A DNA stretch of 64,000 bases. Source: Clavaria fumosa. Lineage: Eukaryota; Basidiomycota; Agaricomycetes; Agaricales; Clavariaceae. Positions 29,756 to 41,790 of this stretch are shown in pieces. A program made the translations under genes and the position numbers. Location: positions 620,001-684,000 of the forward strand of contig OX637806.1 of the NCBI GenBank assembly GCA_951802425.1, given 5' to 3'. The stretch's first letter is position 1, and the number at the start of each line of letters is the position of its first letter. The notes under the pieces were generated by a model. That model was not told the DNA's origin. It ran no database searches and saw only the letters and a list, made by a program, of their open reading frames with translations.

Positions 29756-32011
29756 ATGGCTTCCTCGCCAAGCCTAGAAGAATTTGAAGCTAACCCCATC
29801 GTCGACAGCGCTGGCCCGCACGTCGCCGTAAATGACCCCCAGACCGAGGCCCCTCGGACAATCTCCCCCCTCTCAAGGCCCATGGAAGCGGACAGGCACC
29901 CTAGTCGCAAAAAGTACAGACTTAGCGGCTTCCCGCTGCGTCTTCTCCCGAAGCCGGTCTCTCCGGTGCCTCATAAGCAGGGTGACAATTCCCTTTCCAC
30001 GACCGAAGCGGGGCACGCCACTGTCGTAGCACTAGCAGCTCACGACAACAACGCCGACGATAACGACACGCAGATGCAGGTGCATTTGCACCTCGAGGCG
30101 CCCTCTAGCTTCTCTTCTTCGACCACTCAAATGAACTTGCACTCGCTCCCCACCAGTCCGAGTGTTGGCTCAAGCACCACTGCTTCGTCTCCCCTTTCAC
30201 CTCTATCCCCTACGGACTCACAGCGCTTGGTTAAGGCAATCCCAATGCCTTCTGCACCCGTGCGCTTCGTCCCACGTCGCACGCATGTACGCAACCTGCG
30301 CCTCGAGAGCCGCCTCTCTCCGCCCGAGACCGCCACTCTCACCTCCCCCAAGCCCTTGTCCCCCATTCAGGAGCAGGAATTTGTCTCGCCAGAGAAGCAT
30401 GTGGACCAGCTGCCTACGATGCCTTCCTCACCAGTCGACCCGTCCGAGTTGGGTGAGACGGCGCCGACGTCCCTCATCGCGGAGCAGCAGTCCTTGCGCA
30501 TGTTGACCCCCGATACAGACGGATCCGACCAGGGGAGCGTTTCCCGTACGTTGCGCCACTTCCGTTCCCTCTTTTCCCCACGTTCCAACCAGATCGTGCG
30601 CTCGGACACAGGCCCGTCGGCATCGCCCTTCCTCACCCGCTCGCTCAAGCGCTCGCTCAGCCAAACATCTGCCAACACCTGGAGCTCGGCCTCTGCCCCA
30701 AGTCTGCCCCCGCTCGACTTGCAGCCTGCCTTCCCGCCCGCGCCGCTCCTCCCCACCATCGCAGGATCACAGGAGGGGCACGACAACGAGCACAACCACC
30801 CGCAGGAGCACGAGGGTGATAGTGGGTCTTCCTCCTCTACAGATGCTTCGTCCTCTGCGCGCGTCGCCAGCTTTGCAACCGCTACTTCGATCGACTTGCA
30901 TCTCTCCTCCGCGATCGCGGTCGCCGTTCCCGCGACTGTCGTTGCCGCCATGTCCGTGCGCGTCCCCAGCAACGCGCGGACGTCAGGTGTGTCACGCCAA
31001 TGGACTGACATATCTTCTTCAGCGGAGGCCGCCGCCACATCAGCAGCATCGTCGGGGTTGCCGATACCGACCCCTGTGGGCGCGCTGCCGATGCTACCGT
31101 CGCTGACGACGATGGAGTCTGATTCGTCGTCGTTCATCCATCGGCGTTGGGAGAAGGCGGCTGCGTTCTGTCCGCTCGATGGCGGTTTCACGGGCGACCA
31201 CAGCCTGATGGTGTTGTTCAACGCGCAGCGTGGCAACGAGTGGCTGCGCTCGCCGCTGCCCCTCTCGTCGCTTCCGCCGTCGTGTCGGAGCTGCGGCGGC
31301 GCGAAATGGTGGTCATGGTGGTGCTCCGCAAGAGGGTGTCCGCGCGGCGCATTGCGCGCGCGTGTGTTGTTTTTCCTGGGCTTTATCGCCCCGTGGTGCT
31401 GGTTGATTGGCGGGTGGATGCCGGTGACGAGGAAGCGGACGACCAGGCTGGAGGGCGGGATGGCCGCCCGGCCCCAGTTGAAACTGCACCAGTGGGGTGG
31501 ACGCGGCCAGCTGCGCGTGGGCGAGAAGAATCCGGACGCAAGCGGGAAACGCCGCACACTGCGCACGATCTCGCTTCTGCTGATGGAGCGCAACCCGTGG
31601 CTCATCACGGAGGAGGAAGAGGAGGCGCGTCTCGAACGGCACCGCCTGCGCCAGCTGCGCGGCCCGCTGCTGCGTCGGTGGTGGCTTGCGGCGGTGGCCT
31701 CCGTGGCGCGGCGGCTGCGACGGCTACGGCGGCGAAACGGGGGTGCGCACCGCGCGCCCGTCGACGACACGTCGTCGTTTTGGGTGACGGACGATGAAGG
31801 CCCCGTGCCGCACCATAAACTAGCGCGACTGGGCCCGGCGCCGGTGCTCAAGGCCCGCCCGCCATCACGCCCGGCGTCGCCATGGGCGCTGATCCAGGAC
31901 GAAAGCGACGACATCTGGGTGTACCGCTGCCGCGTCGCGGCGCTCGCGAGCGGGCTGCTGCTCACGATTGCGTTTATCGTGCTTGTGGTCATCGTGCGGA
32001 GGCATTGGTAG
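29756..32011 (+). CDS. Serine-rich protein with two predicted membrane segments
   Basis: Single exon, 751 residues. The first ~430 residues are Ser/Thr/Pro-rich and low in structure, with one basic patch (KKYRLSGFPLRLLPKP). At ~535-555 there is a hydrophobic, Trp-rich segment (VLFFLGFIAPWCWLIGGW) preceded by Arg, and at ~725-748 a C-terminal membrane anchor (GLLLTIAFIVLVVIV) ending RRHW. A basic, Arg/Leu-rich loop lies between. The FLGF-x-P-x-WLIGGW type of segment recurs in fungal serine-rich membrane proteins of unknown role, as far as I recall. Topology: a long cytosolic tail and a tail anchor are likely. No function is assigned. Confidence 0.7.
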   Translation: MASSPSLEEFEANPIVDSAGPHVAVNDPQTEAPRTISPLSRPMEADRHPSRKKYRLSGFPLRLLPKPVSPVPHKQGDNSLSTTEAGHATVVALAAHDNNADDNDTQMQVHLHLEAPSSFSSSTTQMNLHSLPTSPSVGSSTTASSPLSPLSPTDSQRLVKAIPMPSAPVRFVPRRTHVRNLRLESRLSPPETATLTSPKPLSPIQEQEFVSPEKHVDQLPTMPSSPVDPSELGETAPTSLIAEQQSLRMLTPDTDGSDQGSVSRTLRHFRSLFSPRSNQIVRSDTGPSASPFLTRSLKRSLSQTSANTWSSASAPSLPPLDLQPAFPPAPLLPTIAGSQEGHDNEHNHPQEHEGDSGSSSSTDASSSARVASFATATSIDLHLSSAIAVAVPATVVAAMSVRVPSNARTSGVSRQWTDISSSAEAAATSAASSGLPIPTPVGALPMLPSLTTMESDSSSFIHRRWEKAAAFCPLDGGFTGDHSLMVLFNAQRGNEWLRSPLPLSSLPPSCRSCGGAKWWSWWCSARGCPRGALRARVLFFLGFIAPWCWLIGGWMPVTRKRTTRLEGGMAARPQLKLHQWGGRGQLRVGEKNPDASGKRRTLRTISLLLMERNPWLITEEEEEARLERHRLRQLRGPLLRRWWLAAVASVARRLRRLRRRNGGAHRAPVDDTSSFWVTDDEGPVPHHKLARLGPAPVLKARPPSRPASPWALIQDESDDIWVYRCRVAALASGLLLTIAFIVLVVIVRRHW

Positions 32012-32610
32012 TTTGCATGGGTGTGGTGAGGTGGCGAAGTGTGGGGGTTCTTTGGGTTTGTGTTTGCAATCTGTAGTCAGAACTCTTTTTTTTTTCACGG
32101 TGATTTTTGTTGCTTTCAGAAAGATAATTTTTAGGCATTCTGTTTAGCCGACGAACTCTAAGCACACGCGTAGCTACCCTGTCCACGACTCGGAGAATAA
32201 TCTGCCTTCCTATGCCGAGTTACAGTCTCAAGTCTCATGAGTGGGAAAGCCCAGCCATATGATGTGATGCTAGTGTCGCATTTTTGGGCTTGCGTACATA
32301 GCCGACAAAACTGCCATCGTTGTTACCGAATAGACAAAGAGCCCGTGCCATTGCATCGATGATGACAAGAAAACGCTGTTGGGCATCCGCTAAGCGAAGG
32401 GGCACGGCCCTTGAGCACATAATATCATACAAAGTACTGAGAAATATAAACAACATGCGGAGATTCTTAGATAAGTGATGCGATTGATAACCGAGAATGC
32501 GATGCTGGAGATGGATGTCAAGGGTGGCTGGGGGAGAAGCAGGTGGCAGGGGCAGGGGCAGGCATCAGGTGGGCGCCGCACGAGGGCGACCATCAATCTT
32601 GGCATGCGGC
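32012..32610. other. Convergent 3' region, no gene seen
   Basis: 600 bp between the 3' ends of the serine-rich gene (plus) and IRE1 (minus). It contains a T-run (32086-32095) and AT-rich sequence consistent with 3' untranslated and termination signals. No supported frame. Confidence 0.5.
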
Positions 32611-35600
32611 TCAGTCCGTGACATCAAAGTACGATCTGAACATGGGTTCCGTCCGAAGCGATGTCGATGCGATGACCGAATGTACATGCAGGAACAGCGC
32701 GGGGAAACGACGCGTAAAATAGTTCAAGAACCCATCCGGCATCGGCCCAAGGGTCCGCTTTACGTTGTCTGGCAGATCCTGATAGTGATGTTTCTAGCGC
32801 AGGAAAAAACAAAAAACGTGTTAACCCTGAATAGCACAGCACAGAGGTCGGGGAAGGAAAAAAGAAGAAGTGGAAGAGAAGATTGGGCCAACGGTATCCA
32901 CCCAATAACATCAAGAGACACGCGTACCTTGTTGCGCAGCGCCCGCAATAGGTCTTGCACAGACCGACCGTCATACTTGCGAAATTTTCCGAGATTCTCC
33001 ACGAACACTTTGTCCAGGCGCGTGTGCCAGTCAGCGCCGAGAATGATAGCTGCATCTTGTTCCAGAATCGTCAAGTTGGGATCACGTGGTTCCCGGCACA
33101 TGATCTCAAAGCGGTCGGACGCGTCTTGGAGGAAATTGAGGCGTCGGGCAGGCGTCCAGAAGTAGGGATGTAGCAGACAGGTCGACGTATCTGGTCTGAA
33201 CATGCTAATGAGCAAATATTACATCCCAAGTTTTTTGGGGGGCGCGTACCGCTGGTATGCTTCAGGACTGAGCATTGCACCTATCAAATTTGTCCCTTCT
33301 GATCCTTCTTCACCAAATCTCCCCAGGCCAGACAAATTCTGTGCACCCTTGAGAATATTGACCTCCCTCTCAAACCGATCTCCATAGGGATGGTTACCGC
33401 CGGTGAGGGTATAATAGAACAAGCAACCCAAAGCGAAAATGTCGACAAACTTGGTCAAGCGTGTCGACGTTTGGCTGGGCTTCGCACCAGACCCGTAAGC
33501 AGTCCCAGTACTGCCTTGCGAAGACAGCGATTGGTCATCCCCAATGGACTCGTCAAGCTTCACTTCTCCTCGAAGTATCTCAGGGGCGCGCCAACCAACC
33601 GTGCCGGCTCCTAGAGCGCCGTTTGCCGTTGGTAAGAAACTGGTCTGGTCGACATCTAACTTTTTGCATAGCCCAAAGTCCGAAATCAACATTCGATGAG
33701 CGTTATATCTTCCTGTGCCCTGTTTAGCGCCCGAAATTAGGATGTTCTGTGGCTTTATGTCTCTATGGATGATTTTGAGACCGTGTAAATGCCGGAGTCC
33801 GGAAGTTATCTCCTTGAGGGCGCGCTTGGGGTCGAAAGCAATGGATATATCCCTGAATTGGTCGGGGCTTTCGATAACGTCTGCTAACGATGCAGGGCAG
33901 AGCTCGAGCGCGATATAAAGAAAATCAGCGTGGGCCTCCTGATAATAATACCGAATGACGTTCGGATGGTCATCCGATTCTTGCAAAACATTGACTTCGC
34001 GAGATGCTAATGTCACAAAATCTTGCAGTAAACGCTTGACAGCGACAGCCCGTCCCTGGAATGATCCACGGAAAACAACGGTGCCATGGGATCCAAACCC
34101 TAAACAGGACTTGAGAAACGGGACAAAAGAAATCAATGAGTCCTTACCGAGTATAGTATCAGAAACAATGAGTGAGGTGTTAGGAACGGAGGGTTGTGGA
34201 GGTGAAGGAAGGATTATAGGCGTTTTCACTGGCTCAGTGATCAAGGGCGGCGTGGTCAAGGGCGGCGTGGCCAAAGATGGCGTAGCCAAGGGCGCCCCAA
34301 CTACTTCTTCTGCTAGGTCGTTGCCGCCATGCTCACCATCCTCTAGTGGTAACCCATTTGGTATAGCCTTCTTCCTTTTGCCTCGCTTGCGTCGAAGCAC
34401 TTTTCGCTTTCCAGGAACAGGCGGCGGGTCATTTTCTTTGTCACTCTCCTCGGCATCTACTTGGTCATCCTGGGAGTCGAACGAGACACCATTTGGGACA
34501 GTATCAGCTTCTGGTGGATGATCTGTGCGGTTGGGCGGGGCGTCCGTGGCGGCAGAAGTCGTTGTCGCTGGCTGCGAGAAGTCTGATGCGGAATCTCCCG
34601 ATGGAACCTTGATGTCAGCAGTCTCACGTTCTGGCTGACGGCTGGCTTCGTGAGAAGTGCTTGCAGCAACGGTCCGAGTCATTCTACGAAAGATCCAGAA
34701 CGCTGCAAAAAGTAAAGCAAGAAGGAAAGACGAGGCAGAGGACAGCGTGGTTGACATATTTAGCCGAGGCAATTGGTTGCCGTCAATCAATGATTTTGCT
34801 TCGCTGAACCATATCCAAGACGGCAAAATGGCTGGAGTGTCACGGGTTTCAAGAGAAAAGGGGGATTGCTCAGTAACAACATCGCTTGGCCAGTTGACGT
34901 CATGGGGAGGAGGGGGAGTAACGGAGGGTGCACCATCCAAAAGTCTACTCAATCTGGACCTACTCGACTCTTCAAGTCGGCGAACTCCCGTAAGGCATGT
35001 CCGATTTGCCGAGCCAGTCCTACAAAGTGGCCCAGATGTCCTCACTCCATTTGTAGAATCTAGGATAGACACGGCGGCTTCCGAAGAATCGATGGTGGTT
35101 TCGTCTTGATTAGCATCGCTGAAGACGATCAGAGGAAACCGATCAGGGCTCATGGCAAATAAAGAGCCCGTCTCTTCAATGAGACCGACGTAAGCCGAGT
35201 GAAGGTTCGGTAAATGTTCCGACCGGGCCGCCCTTTGGAAGTCGATGTTGGGCATAACGTCTTGGAGACGAGCCTGAGGTTGCAGTAAGACAAAGGGTTG
35301 TTGCCGACCAACAGTCTTAACAACGTCGAAGACAGCAACGCTGAAAAATGACACCAGCATAGTTAAGAAAGAGCTGAGCGTTTGCGACAGGGAAAACGTA
35401 CACTGGACTGTCGAAAGTATGTGCCCATAAGAGTTGGGAGCTATGCTCGGCGACATGATCAGAGTTTTGGACTCCTTTAGCTCGGAATGAGATAATGTTG
35501 CCATTTGGCAGGGATTGTATGTATGCATCATCAGCCGTGCGACGGTATGTAGACTGTAATGTGTTGTCTTGGTTGTTTGGGCCATAAACAGAGAAAGACA

Positions 35601-36466
35601 GATTCTGGACGGGAGGATTCGGTACAGATGGGCTCGGACGAGTGTGAATTGCGATGAAATAATCTGTGTGAGAATATCGAAATTAGCCAGCCAATCACAA
35701 TAGACCGTTGTTCAACTTAACCCGTTCGCCCAATGAAGACTTCTGGTGATGGAGTACACATAATCTCTGCATGATCCAGGTCCTCCATACCAGAATCTAG
35801 GCCACACTTGCCCGCAATGTTCTCGGGGGGATCCCAAGGACAAGCTGTATTGATGGCACCCATTACCTTTCCTGTCGCCAATTGAACCGAAATAAGCGAG
35901 GTCTCCTTCCGCCCGACGAAGACTCTTCTGTCATCATCTCCAGCAAAACTGAACGGTGACATATCAACCAGTTGTGCCATGGAGAAGGGCAAGCGCTGCA
36001 GTGGGCTCTCCGGACTTGACATAACGTAGATATCTCCAGACTGAGGTTCGATTATGTATATCTCTTGATGAGGAGAGTCTTCATCAGTGACATCTGGATC
36101 TGTCTCAACGTGCACTGTTCGGACTAGTGGAGCAAGTGCAGATGGGATGGGACTTGTTGCGGAAGACGCCATGGACCAAAGTGTTTGCCCCGATGTGCGA
36201 TTCAGAGCATGGAACCTGCCATCGACAGAAGCCACGAGGACGATGTCAAGAAGATGCAGATTATCGCCATTCTCAACGTCTGAGAGGCCCGGCCGTGGAG
36301 GCAGAAAACGATAGTCGGCCGCAGTCGACTTCAAACGAGAATATAAATGAGTAGAAAGCGTGTTTCTGCGGTCATCACGGTCAAGAAAGGATCCAGAGTA
36401 AACGTTTTTCGCAAGACATGTCGCAGCAACGACAAGCAGCGTGAAGGCCACAGTTGCTGGTGCCAT
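32611..36466 (-). CDS. IRE1: IRE1, ER-stress sensor kinase/endoribonuclease
   Basis: Six exons (36466-35722, 35663-35402, 35340-34148, 34099-33250, 33204-32928, 32793-32611) close in frame to 1,169 residues. A signal peptide (VAFTLLVVAATCLA) is followed by a luminal sensor domain to ~520 (LVASVDGRFHALNRTSG, EVFIGRTDYFIAIHTR, VVAVFDVV). One membrane span is at ~530-555 (SSFLLALLFAAFWIF). A charged linker precedes the kinase domain (~725-1,015): glycine loop ILGFGSHGTVV, lysine in VAVKRLL, catalytic HRDIKPQN, SDFGL, WRAPEIL. The C-terminal RNase domain ends the protein, with RNK/KHHY spanning intron 5; in yeast Ire1 this region holds catalytic Asn and His. In fungi it senses unfolded ER protein and splices HAC1-type mRNA. 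It is divergent from JIP5 across 151 bp. Confidence 0.95.
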
Positions 36467-36617
36467 GATTGTTGTGTCGTCTACGCCATGGGCGGTGAGC
36501 GCCAAGCTGAGGTGGGCCGCTTGAAGGCTAGAAATCCGGAGTTCTCCGAAAGCATCACGTGGAATTGGAAAATCCTTGCTCGTTAACCTGGACATCTTTT
36601 CCTTCTTGCCACACAAG
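36467..36617. promoter_or_regulatory. Shared divergent promoter of IRE1 and JIP5
   Basis: Only 151 bp separate the two start codons, so the genes must share upstream sequence. No TATA box is clear. The sequence is also open as an N-terminal extension of the IRE1 frame, but the signal peptide begins at the internal ATG (36466), which supports that start. Confidence 0.6.
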
Positions 36618-38125
36618 ATGCCGGACATCGCAGTCGGAGCGCAAATATTCGACCTCGCTTTCCATCCCACCCACTCAACAGTCTACGCGGCTCTTGTTAC
36701 TGGAGAGGTGAAGTCGTACACTTATGACGAGCAAGGAGCATACCACAGCGGCTTCAGTGAACGTCCTTCGAAAAAATCCTGTCGCGCTCTTGCCATGGAT
36801 GAGGGCGGAGATAAATTATGGGTTGCAGGGAAAAGCAAATATATATAGTATGACAAAGCTATACAGAAGTCCTACTCTCTTGACTGAACATGACCTTCAG
36901 TACACTCGACACTACCACTGGCAAACTATGCGAGACACGGGCTGACGCGCATGAGTGAGTTATCGGGACATACTGGCGCTCGCATTTGCCTCTGACATTG
37001 TCAGCGCTTGCAAGTTCTCCGATAAATCGCGTAGCACATCTCGCCTCCTGGCTAGTTACTTCAGGTGACGACAATGGGGTCATAAAGGTTGACCGTCTCT
37101 CATATGTCAGGCTCATAACTACTGATGTGTAACTGGCAGCTTTGGGATCCTCGGCAGTCTGAAGTGGTCCGCGCATACACCCATCATTCTGATTTCATCT
37201 CAGACTTCCTGTTCTTAAGAGGGAAGAAACAGCTCGTCGCCACTAGGTAACATGGCTTTATCCAATGGTTTGCTGTGATTGAACCGACTACAGCGCAGAC
37301 GGAACATTGTCTGTCGTAGACGTTAGGTCTAAAAAGATCGAACCTCTTATCCAGTCAGAAAATCAGGAGGACGAACTTCTGTCGATCGTCCCTATTAAAG
37401 GGTCAGTCGATCGATGCCCAGCGACCAGTGAGCATCCGCGCGTAATTGACGGTCGTGTTCAGCGGAGCGAAACACGTCGTCGGCACGCAGCTGGGAACCT
37501 TGTCCATCTTCAACAAGAAAAGTGGTTGGCGAGACTGCGTTGACCGAGTACCTGGGTTTGGCATCGGCTTCTGATTCCTTGTTTTTCTGATCAACTCAAA
37601 TTATTTTATAGGCATCCGCACTCGGTCGACACCCTTTGCGCCCTCCCCTTGCGCTATCCGTCTTCAGATACGACCATCTTGACTGGGTCGTCGGATGGAC
37701 TCCTTCGTGTCGTGCAGCTTTTCCCAACAAAGCTCGTGGGGGTCGTAACGGACCATGGCGAGTTTCCGATAGAAAAAATTGCAATCGAGCGCTCAGGAGA
37801 GGGCAGATGGCTCGGCAGCATCGGACACGAGGAAGTGTTGAGAATGACTGATCTGGAGGCGGTGTTGAACCAAGACTGCGATAGTGATGGTGTGAAGGAT
37901 GGTGAAGCAACTGAGGGAAATGGTGGCATAGAAATCAGCCAGCCGAGTGACGTTGACTCTGCCCAAGAGCCCGAACAATCCTGCCCAACAGACGAAGACG
38001 ACATACGGCCCGGTCCCCCAGAAACGAAGAAGAGGAAACGGAAGCAGGGCAAGGGAGCCTTAGTAGGGAAAAAGAAAACACGGGATCAGATTGACGCCGA
38101 ACCCTCCTTCTTCGCTGATCTGTGA
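36618..38125 (+). CDS. JIP5: JIP5 / WDR55-like WD40 protein
   Basis: Seven exons (36618-36847, 36901-36954, 37015-37087, 37140-37246, 37294-37401, 37463-37555, 37612-38125) close in frame to 392 residues; introns are 47-61 bp and mostly phase 2. Family stretches are MPDIAVGAQIFDLAFHP at the start, GDDNGVIKLWDPRQ across intron 3, HHSDFISDFLFL, KKQLVATSADGTLSVVDVR, ELLSIVPIKGG, VVGTQLGTLSIFN, TGSSDGLLRVVQ and a Lys/Arg-rich nuclear tail. JIP5/WDR55 proteins are nucleolar WD40 proteins involved in ribosome biogenesis. The length is normal. Read unspliced, the gene looks broken by stops, which all fall within introns. Confidence 0.92.
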
Positions 38126-38904
38126 TGCTTGCGGTATGTAGCTCTGTCATTGTTGCTGTCTGAATTGATTCGTCCCTGGGTCCGGCACGGATTCCGCTGC
38201 CTTCAATCGTGTGACATATTCTGAATTTATCAATGCAGGGACGATGCGAACCTTTGAATTTACACCTCACCATGAAACGGTCAACAAAGCTTTTGCCTAC
38301 CAATTTGCGCGAGATCTCCGTGAAGGAGAGATTTTGTGATGTTGTTTCTGGACTGATGCCATTACATTATACCTTCAATTCAATACAGTATGACGTACGG
38401 CTGCCATATGTTGAAATCATTGTGATGGCGTGTTTTTCAGTTACGGGATTATCACGGGTCTTATTCGTGAGTAGGGGAGTTACGCGATCGCATCAATACC
38501 TGAGCCCATATAATTGACGTTACCTTGAGTTGAACATCAGAATGGTATAACTGGGATCATTCCCGTTCGGTTTCACGAAACGTGCAACCACTGGGCAGAT
38601 GACAATGCTGGCGTTCTGTTTGTCCGTGCCATATGGTGATCTTGAAGAGACGCACCAGATGATCGAGATATTCGAACTCGACTGTGTCCTTTCGTAGGTA
38701 ATCTGCTTTGGTGGCCGGTTGGAGAACTGACCTCAGTTGAACGGTCTTACAGAGCGCAAGGCTGATGTGATTCATGTGAAGAATGGAAACCCGATATGGG
38801 CAGAACCATATTCGCGGAGTGTCAAAGTCAAAGAGCACGTGGCGTTGCCATTCTGGGATCGCATCTTTTGCTCGGATCTTGGCTCCATTTCCATAGTCGC
38901 GGTG
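38126..38904. other. Intergenic, no gene seen
   Basis: About 780 bp between JIP5 and the aldehyde dehydrogenase gene. It is AT-rich in the first half. Short frames on both strands show no family features or fitting splice sites. Confidence 0.45.
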
Positions 38905-41124
38905 ATGTGGGCTCGCAATTGCGCTCTGCGATTCCAGCACGTTTGTTTTCCCCGGCGAACTCTATCGAGCAGGGCTTCGGCCATTCTCTCGTCCCTTGAC
39001 ATCCCAGTCGGGAGTTTGGCGCAGTTGCCTGGCGTTTATGATGGTGAATGGAAAGGCTCTGGCGACTTGTTGCATAGCGTCTGTCCTACCACCGGAGAGC
39101 TTCTGGGATCCATATGCTCTGTAAGACAAACATATTGCAGTTTTTTTTTGGCTCTACATAGTCATCATAACCAGGCCACGCCGCAAGAGCTGCACCATGC
39201 GATCGGCAAAGCAGAGGAAGCGTATCGATATTTTCGACACGTGCCGGCCCCCCGCCGAGGAGAAATACTTAGGCAAATCAGGCAAACGCTTGCTGCTAAG
39301 GTGGTTAAATTGAGAATCTCCCTATGGATGTCTTAATACTTCGGCATGATAGCGAGATGCTCTCGGAGCTTTGATATCCTTGGAAATGGGGAAAATAAGA
39401 TCCGAAGGCCAAGGCGAGGTCCAAGAATTTGTGGATATCGTACGCTGCATTCTTGGAATCTTGTTGTGACCTCTATCTTAATCATCGAAATTTCACAGTG
39501 CGACTATGGCGTTGGACTGTCCCGGATGATGAACGGCCGTCTCGTAGCGTCTGAACGATCTGATCACTCTATTCTGGAAGGTATACAGTGTCATAAGAAG
39601 CTGCAGGAAGTGTAATGACCCTTGTCATTATCTGCAGTACCTAACCCGCTGGGTGTTGTCGCGGTGATAACTGCGTTCAATTTCCCCGTTGCGGTATACG
39701 GATGGTGTCTAGGGATGCTTCTTGTTCTAACACTCGTCTCACGTTCTTTGGGCGCAGGAATCTTGCCTTGTCTCTAGCAGCCGGAAACGCTACAATCTGG
39801 AAGCCTGCGCCTAGTACACCACTGTGTTCCATCGCCGTTAGTAAGATTGTGGCAAGCGTCTTGGAAAAGAACGACATGCCTGGCGCCGTAGCGAGCCTCG
39901 TCACCGGTGGCAACGACGTCGGTGAGGCTCTTGTGCAAAGCAGTGAGGTCCCTATGGGTAAGCTGCAGGGTCAGCTGACGTCCTGCTCTTCGCTGATTCT
40001 TTGATTGTTCCAGTATCATTTACTGGAAGCGAGCGTGTGGGTAGGGCAGTGGGCAAAGCGGTTCAATCACGTTTCGGCAAGGTCCTTCTTGAACTGGGTG
40101 GCAACAATGGTTGGTATTGATGCATTCACGGGGCAGGATTGGAAACCGGCTTGAGCTCATTTCGAATTGTCAGCGTCGATCGTCATGCCAGACGCCGACT
40201 TGGACCTCGCTATTTCAGCTGTGTTTTTTGGCGCAGTTGGAACAGCCGGACAGCGATGCACAACTACCAGACGATTGTTCTTGCATCGAAAGATTGCTTC
40301 TGAATTTTTGTCGCGCCTTCAAGGACAGTATTCCGTGATCCGAGTTGGCGATCCTCTCGACAACGCGACATTGCTAGGGCCTTTACATGCGTCTGGTGCA
40401 GTAAGGACATACACAGATGCCATCGACCGATTGCGTTCGGCGGGCGCCGAAATTTTGACCGGTGGGAAGCGTTACAGTGAAGAACGACTGGATAAGGGCA
40501 ATTTTGTACAACCGACGATTGCACTGCCCAAATCTGTCCATCAGAAAGACGCCATCTGGAGCACTGAGACGTTCGCTCCGATCCTGAACGCAGCCATTTT
40601 TGACAAACTTGAAGAGGCAATTGAGTGGAACAACGCGGTGCCGCAGGGCTTGTCGAGCAGTCTATGGACCAGGGACATCAGGAATGTCGGCAAGTGGATA
40701 GGACCGTCCGGTTCAGACACTGGTATCGTCAATGTCGGTCGACCTTTTGGTTCTGTGCTGCGCCTCCAGCCCTACAGCCGCTCATCATAACTGTCGTTTT
40801 GTCGTGTAGGTCAACGTGGGGACCAGCGGTGCCGAGATCGGAGCGGCTTTCGGTGGTAACAAGGTACGAAGTCTTCAATTCCATAGTGTTGTATTTTTGA
40901 GGCCGACTTGCCGCATACGTAGAGTACCGGATGGTCAGTGCAACGAACTTCATTTAGGAGCTTCAGCCAGACGAGCCATTTTCAATACTCATATTTTATT
41001 TTACGATTACAGGGGTCGTGAATCCGGCGGCGACGCATGGAAGCAGTACGTGCGATGGGCTGCCGCCACCATCAATTTCTCGGATGATGCGCCGTTGGCT
41101 CAAGGGGTGAGCTTCACCATTTGA
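38905..41124 (+). CDS. ALDH7-type aldehyde dehydrogenase (mitochondrial, lysine catabolism type)
   Basis: Eleven exons (38905-39120, 39175-39300, 39353-39439, 39499-39580, 39638-39704, 39758-39957, 40014-40109, 40174-40733, 40810-40863, 40923-40933, 41013-41124) close in frame to 536 residues. The Arg/Ser-rich, acid-free N-terminus looks like a mitochondrial presequence. NAD-dependent ALDH motifs are present: [42 protein letters not shown], the general base in LELGGNN and the nucleophile in GQRC. The tail [17 protein letters not shown] then [16 protein letters not shown] marks the ALDH7 (alpha-aminoadipic semialdehyde dehydrogenase) branch. Such enzymes oxidise the semialdehyde from lysine breakdown and detoxify aldehydes. 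Exon 10 is only 11 nt (AGTACCGGATG) and is needed to restore the STGWGRESG motif. Confidence 0.9.
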
Positions 41125-41790
41125 GAGACGGGCTATGATCCAAACGGGGGTGTCGGCCGGTGCGCCCGACAACGTCACACAGCTCCGAAAGGACGACGTT
41201 ACAGAGGAGTCGGCACAGAGGCGTCGTTGCTGTTTGTTTTTCCTGGAAAATATCGGCGGCTAAAACCCCATTTGATGAATGGCTATCATCTGCTGTCAAA
41301 TGTAATTTTATTGGGGAAACCACATCACGGGCAGGGTATTGAAGCGGAAATTCCGTGGTTGGGACGGTGATTATATAACTCGGTGCCGGATGGTAGTACA
41401 ACACACACCATGAGAGGCAATGCATGCATTGTACCAAACGACCGCCCCGCCTTTGCACCACCACCTTGTACTGATGGTGCCGGGAATGGCGCTGTTGTTA
41501 GGTACGGTACGGTATACAGTAGTGCAGAAACGTTGATAAAATCAGACGCGGCTGAGCCACAATCGCCGCGTATTTGATGCTTCGCCAATTTGTACTGTCA
41601 TCACGACATACACGTGATGACACCGCGGGTGGTGGTCCAAACAAGGACGCCCATCTCTACCAGGGCAGTTGTCGGCAACCGATCCCTTACTGATAAGATT
41701 CTTTGATCTCATCATAACTGTACAATTCCGGCTATTGAAGGTGACCTGAGTGCGTGGGTGCGTGCGTAGCAGCTTGGTCGGGCGCATCCA
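41125..41790. other. Intergenic up to the assembly gap
   Basis: About 670 bp with no supported gene. Short open frames on both strands lack family features. The stretch may hold the promoter or first exons of the gene cut by the gap. Confidence 0.4.

Noticed and set aside
30367..31992. 541-codon antisense frame opposite the serine-rich membrane protein
   Set aside because: The plus strand has a good start, two clear membrane segments and a natural C-terminus; the antisense product has no structure and is a GC-rich shadow.
36849..37620. JIP5 as a pseudogene because of several stops
   Set aside because: All stops fall in six short introns with proper borders; splicing restores a full-length, family-typical protein.
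39121..41012. Aldehyde dehydrogenase as a broken gene
   Set aside because: Ten introns including one around an 11-nt exon restore all catalytic motifs and a normal length.
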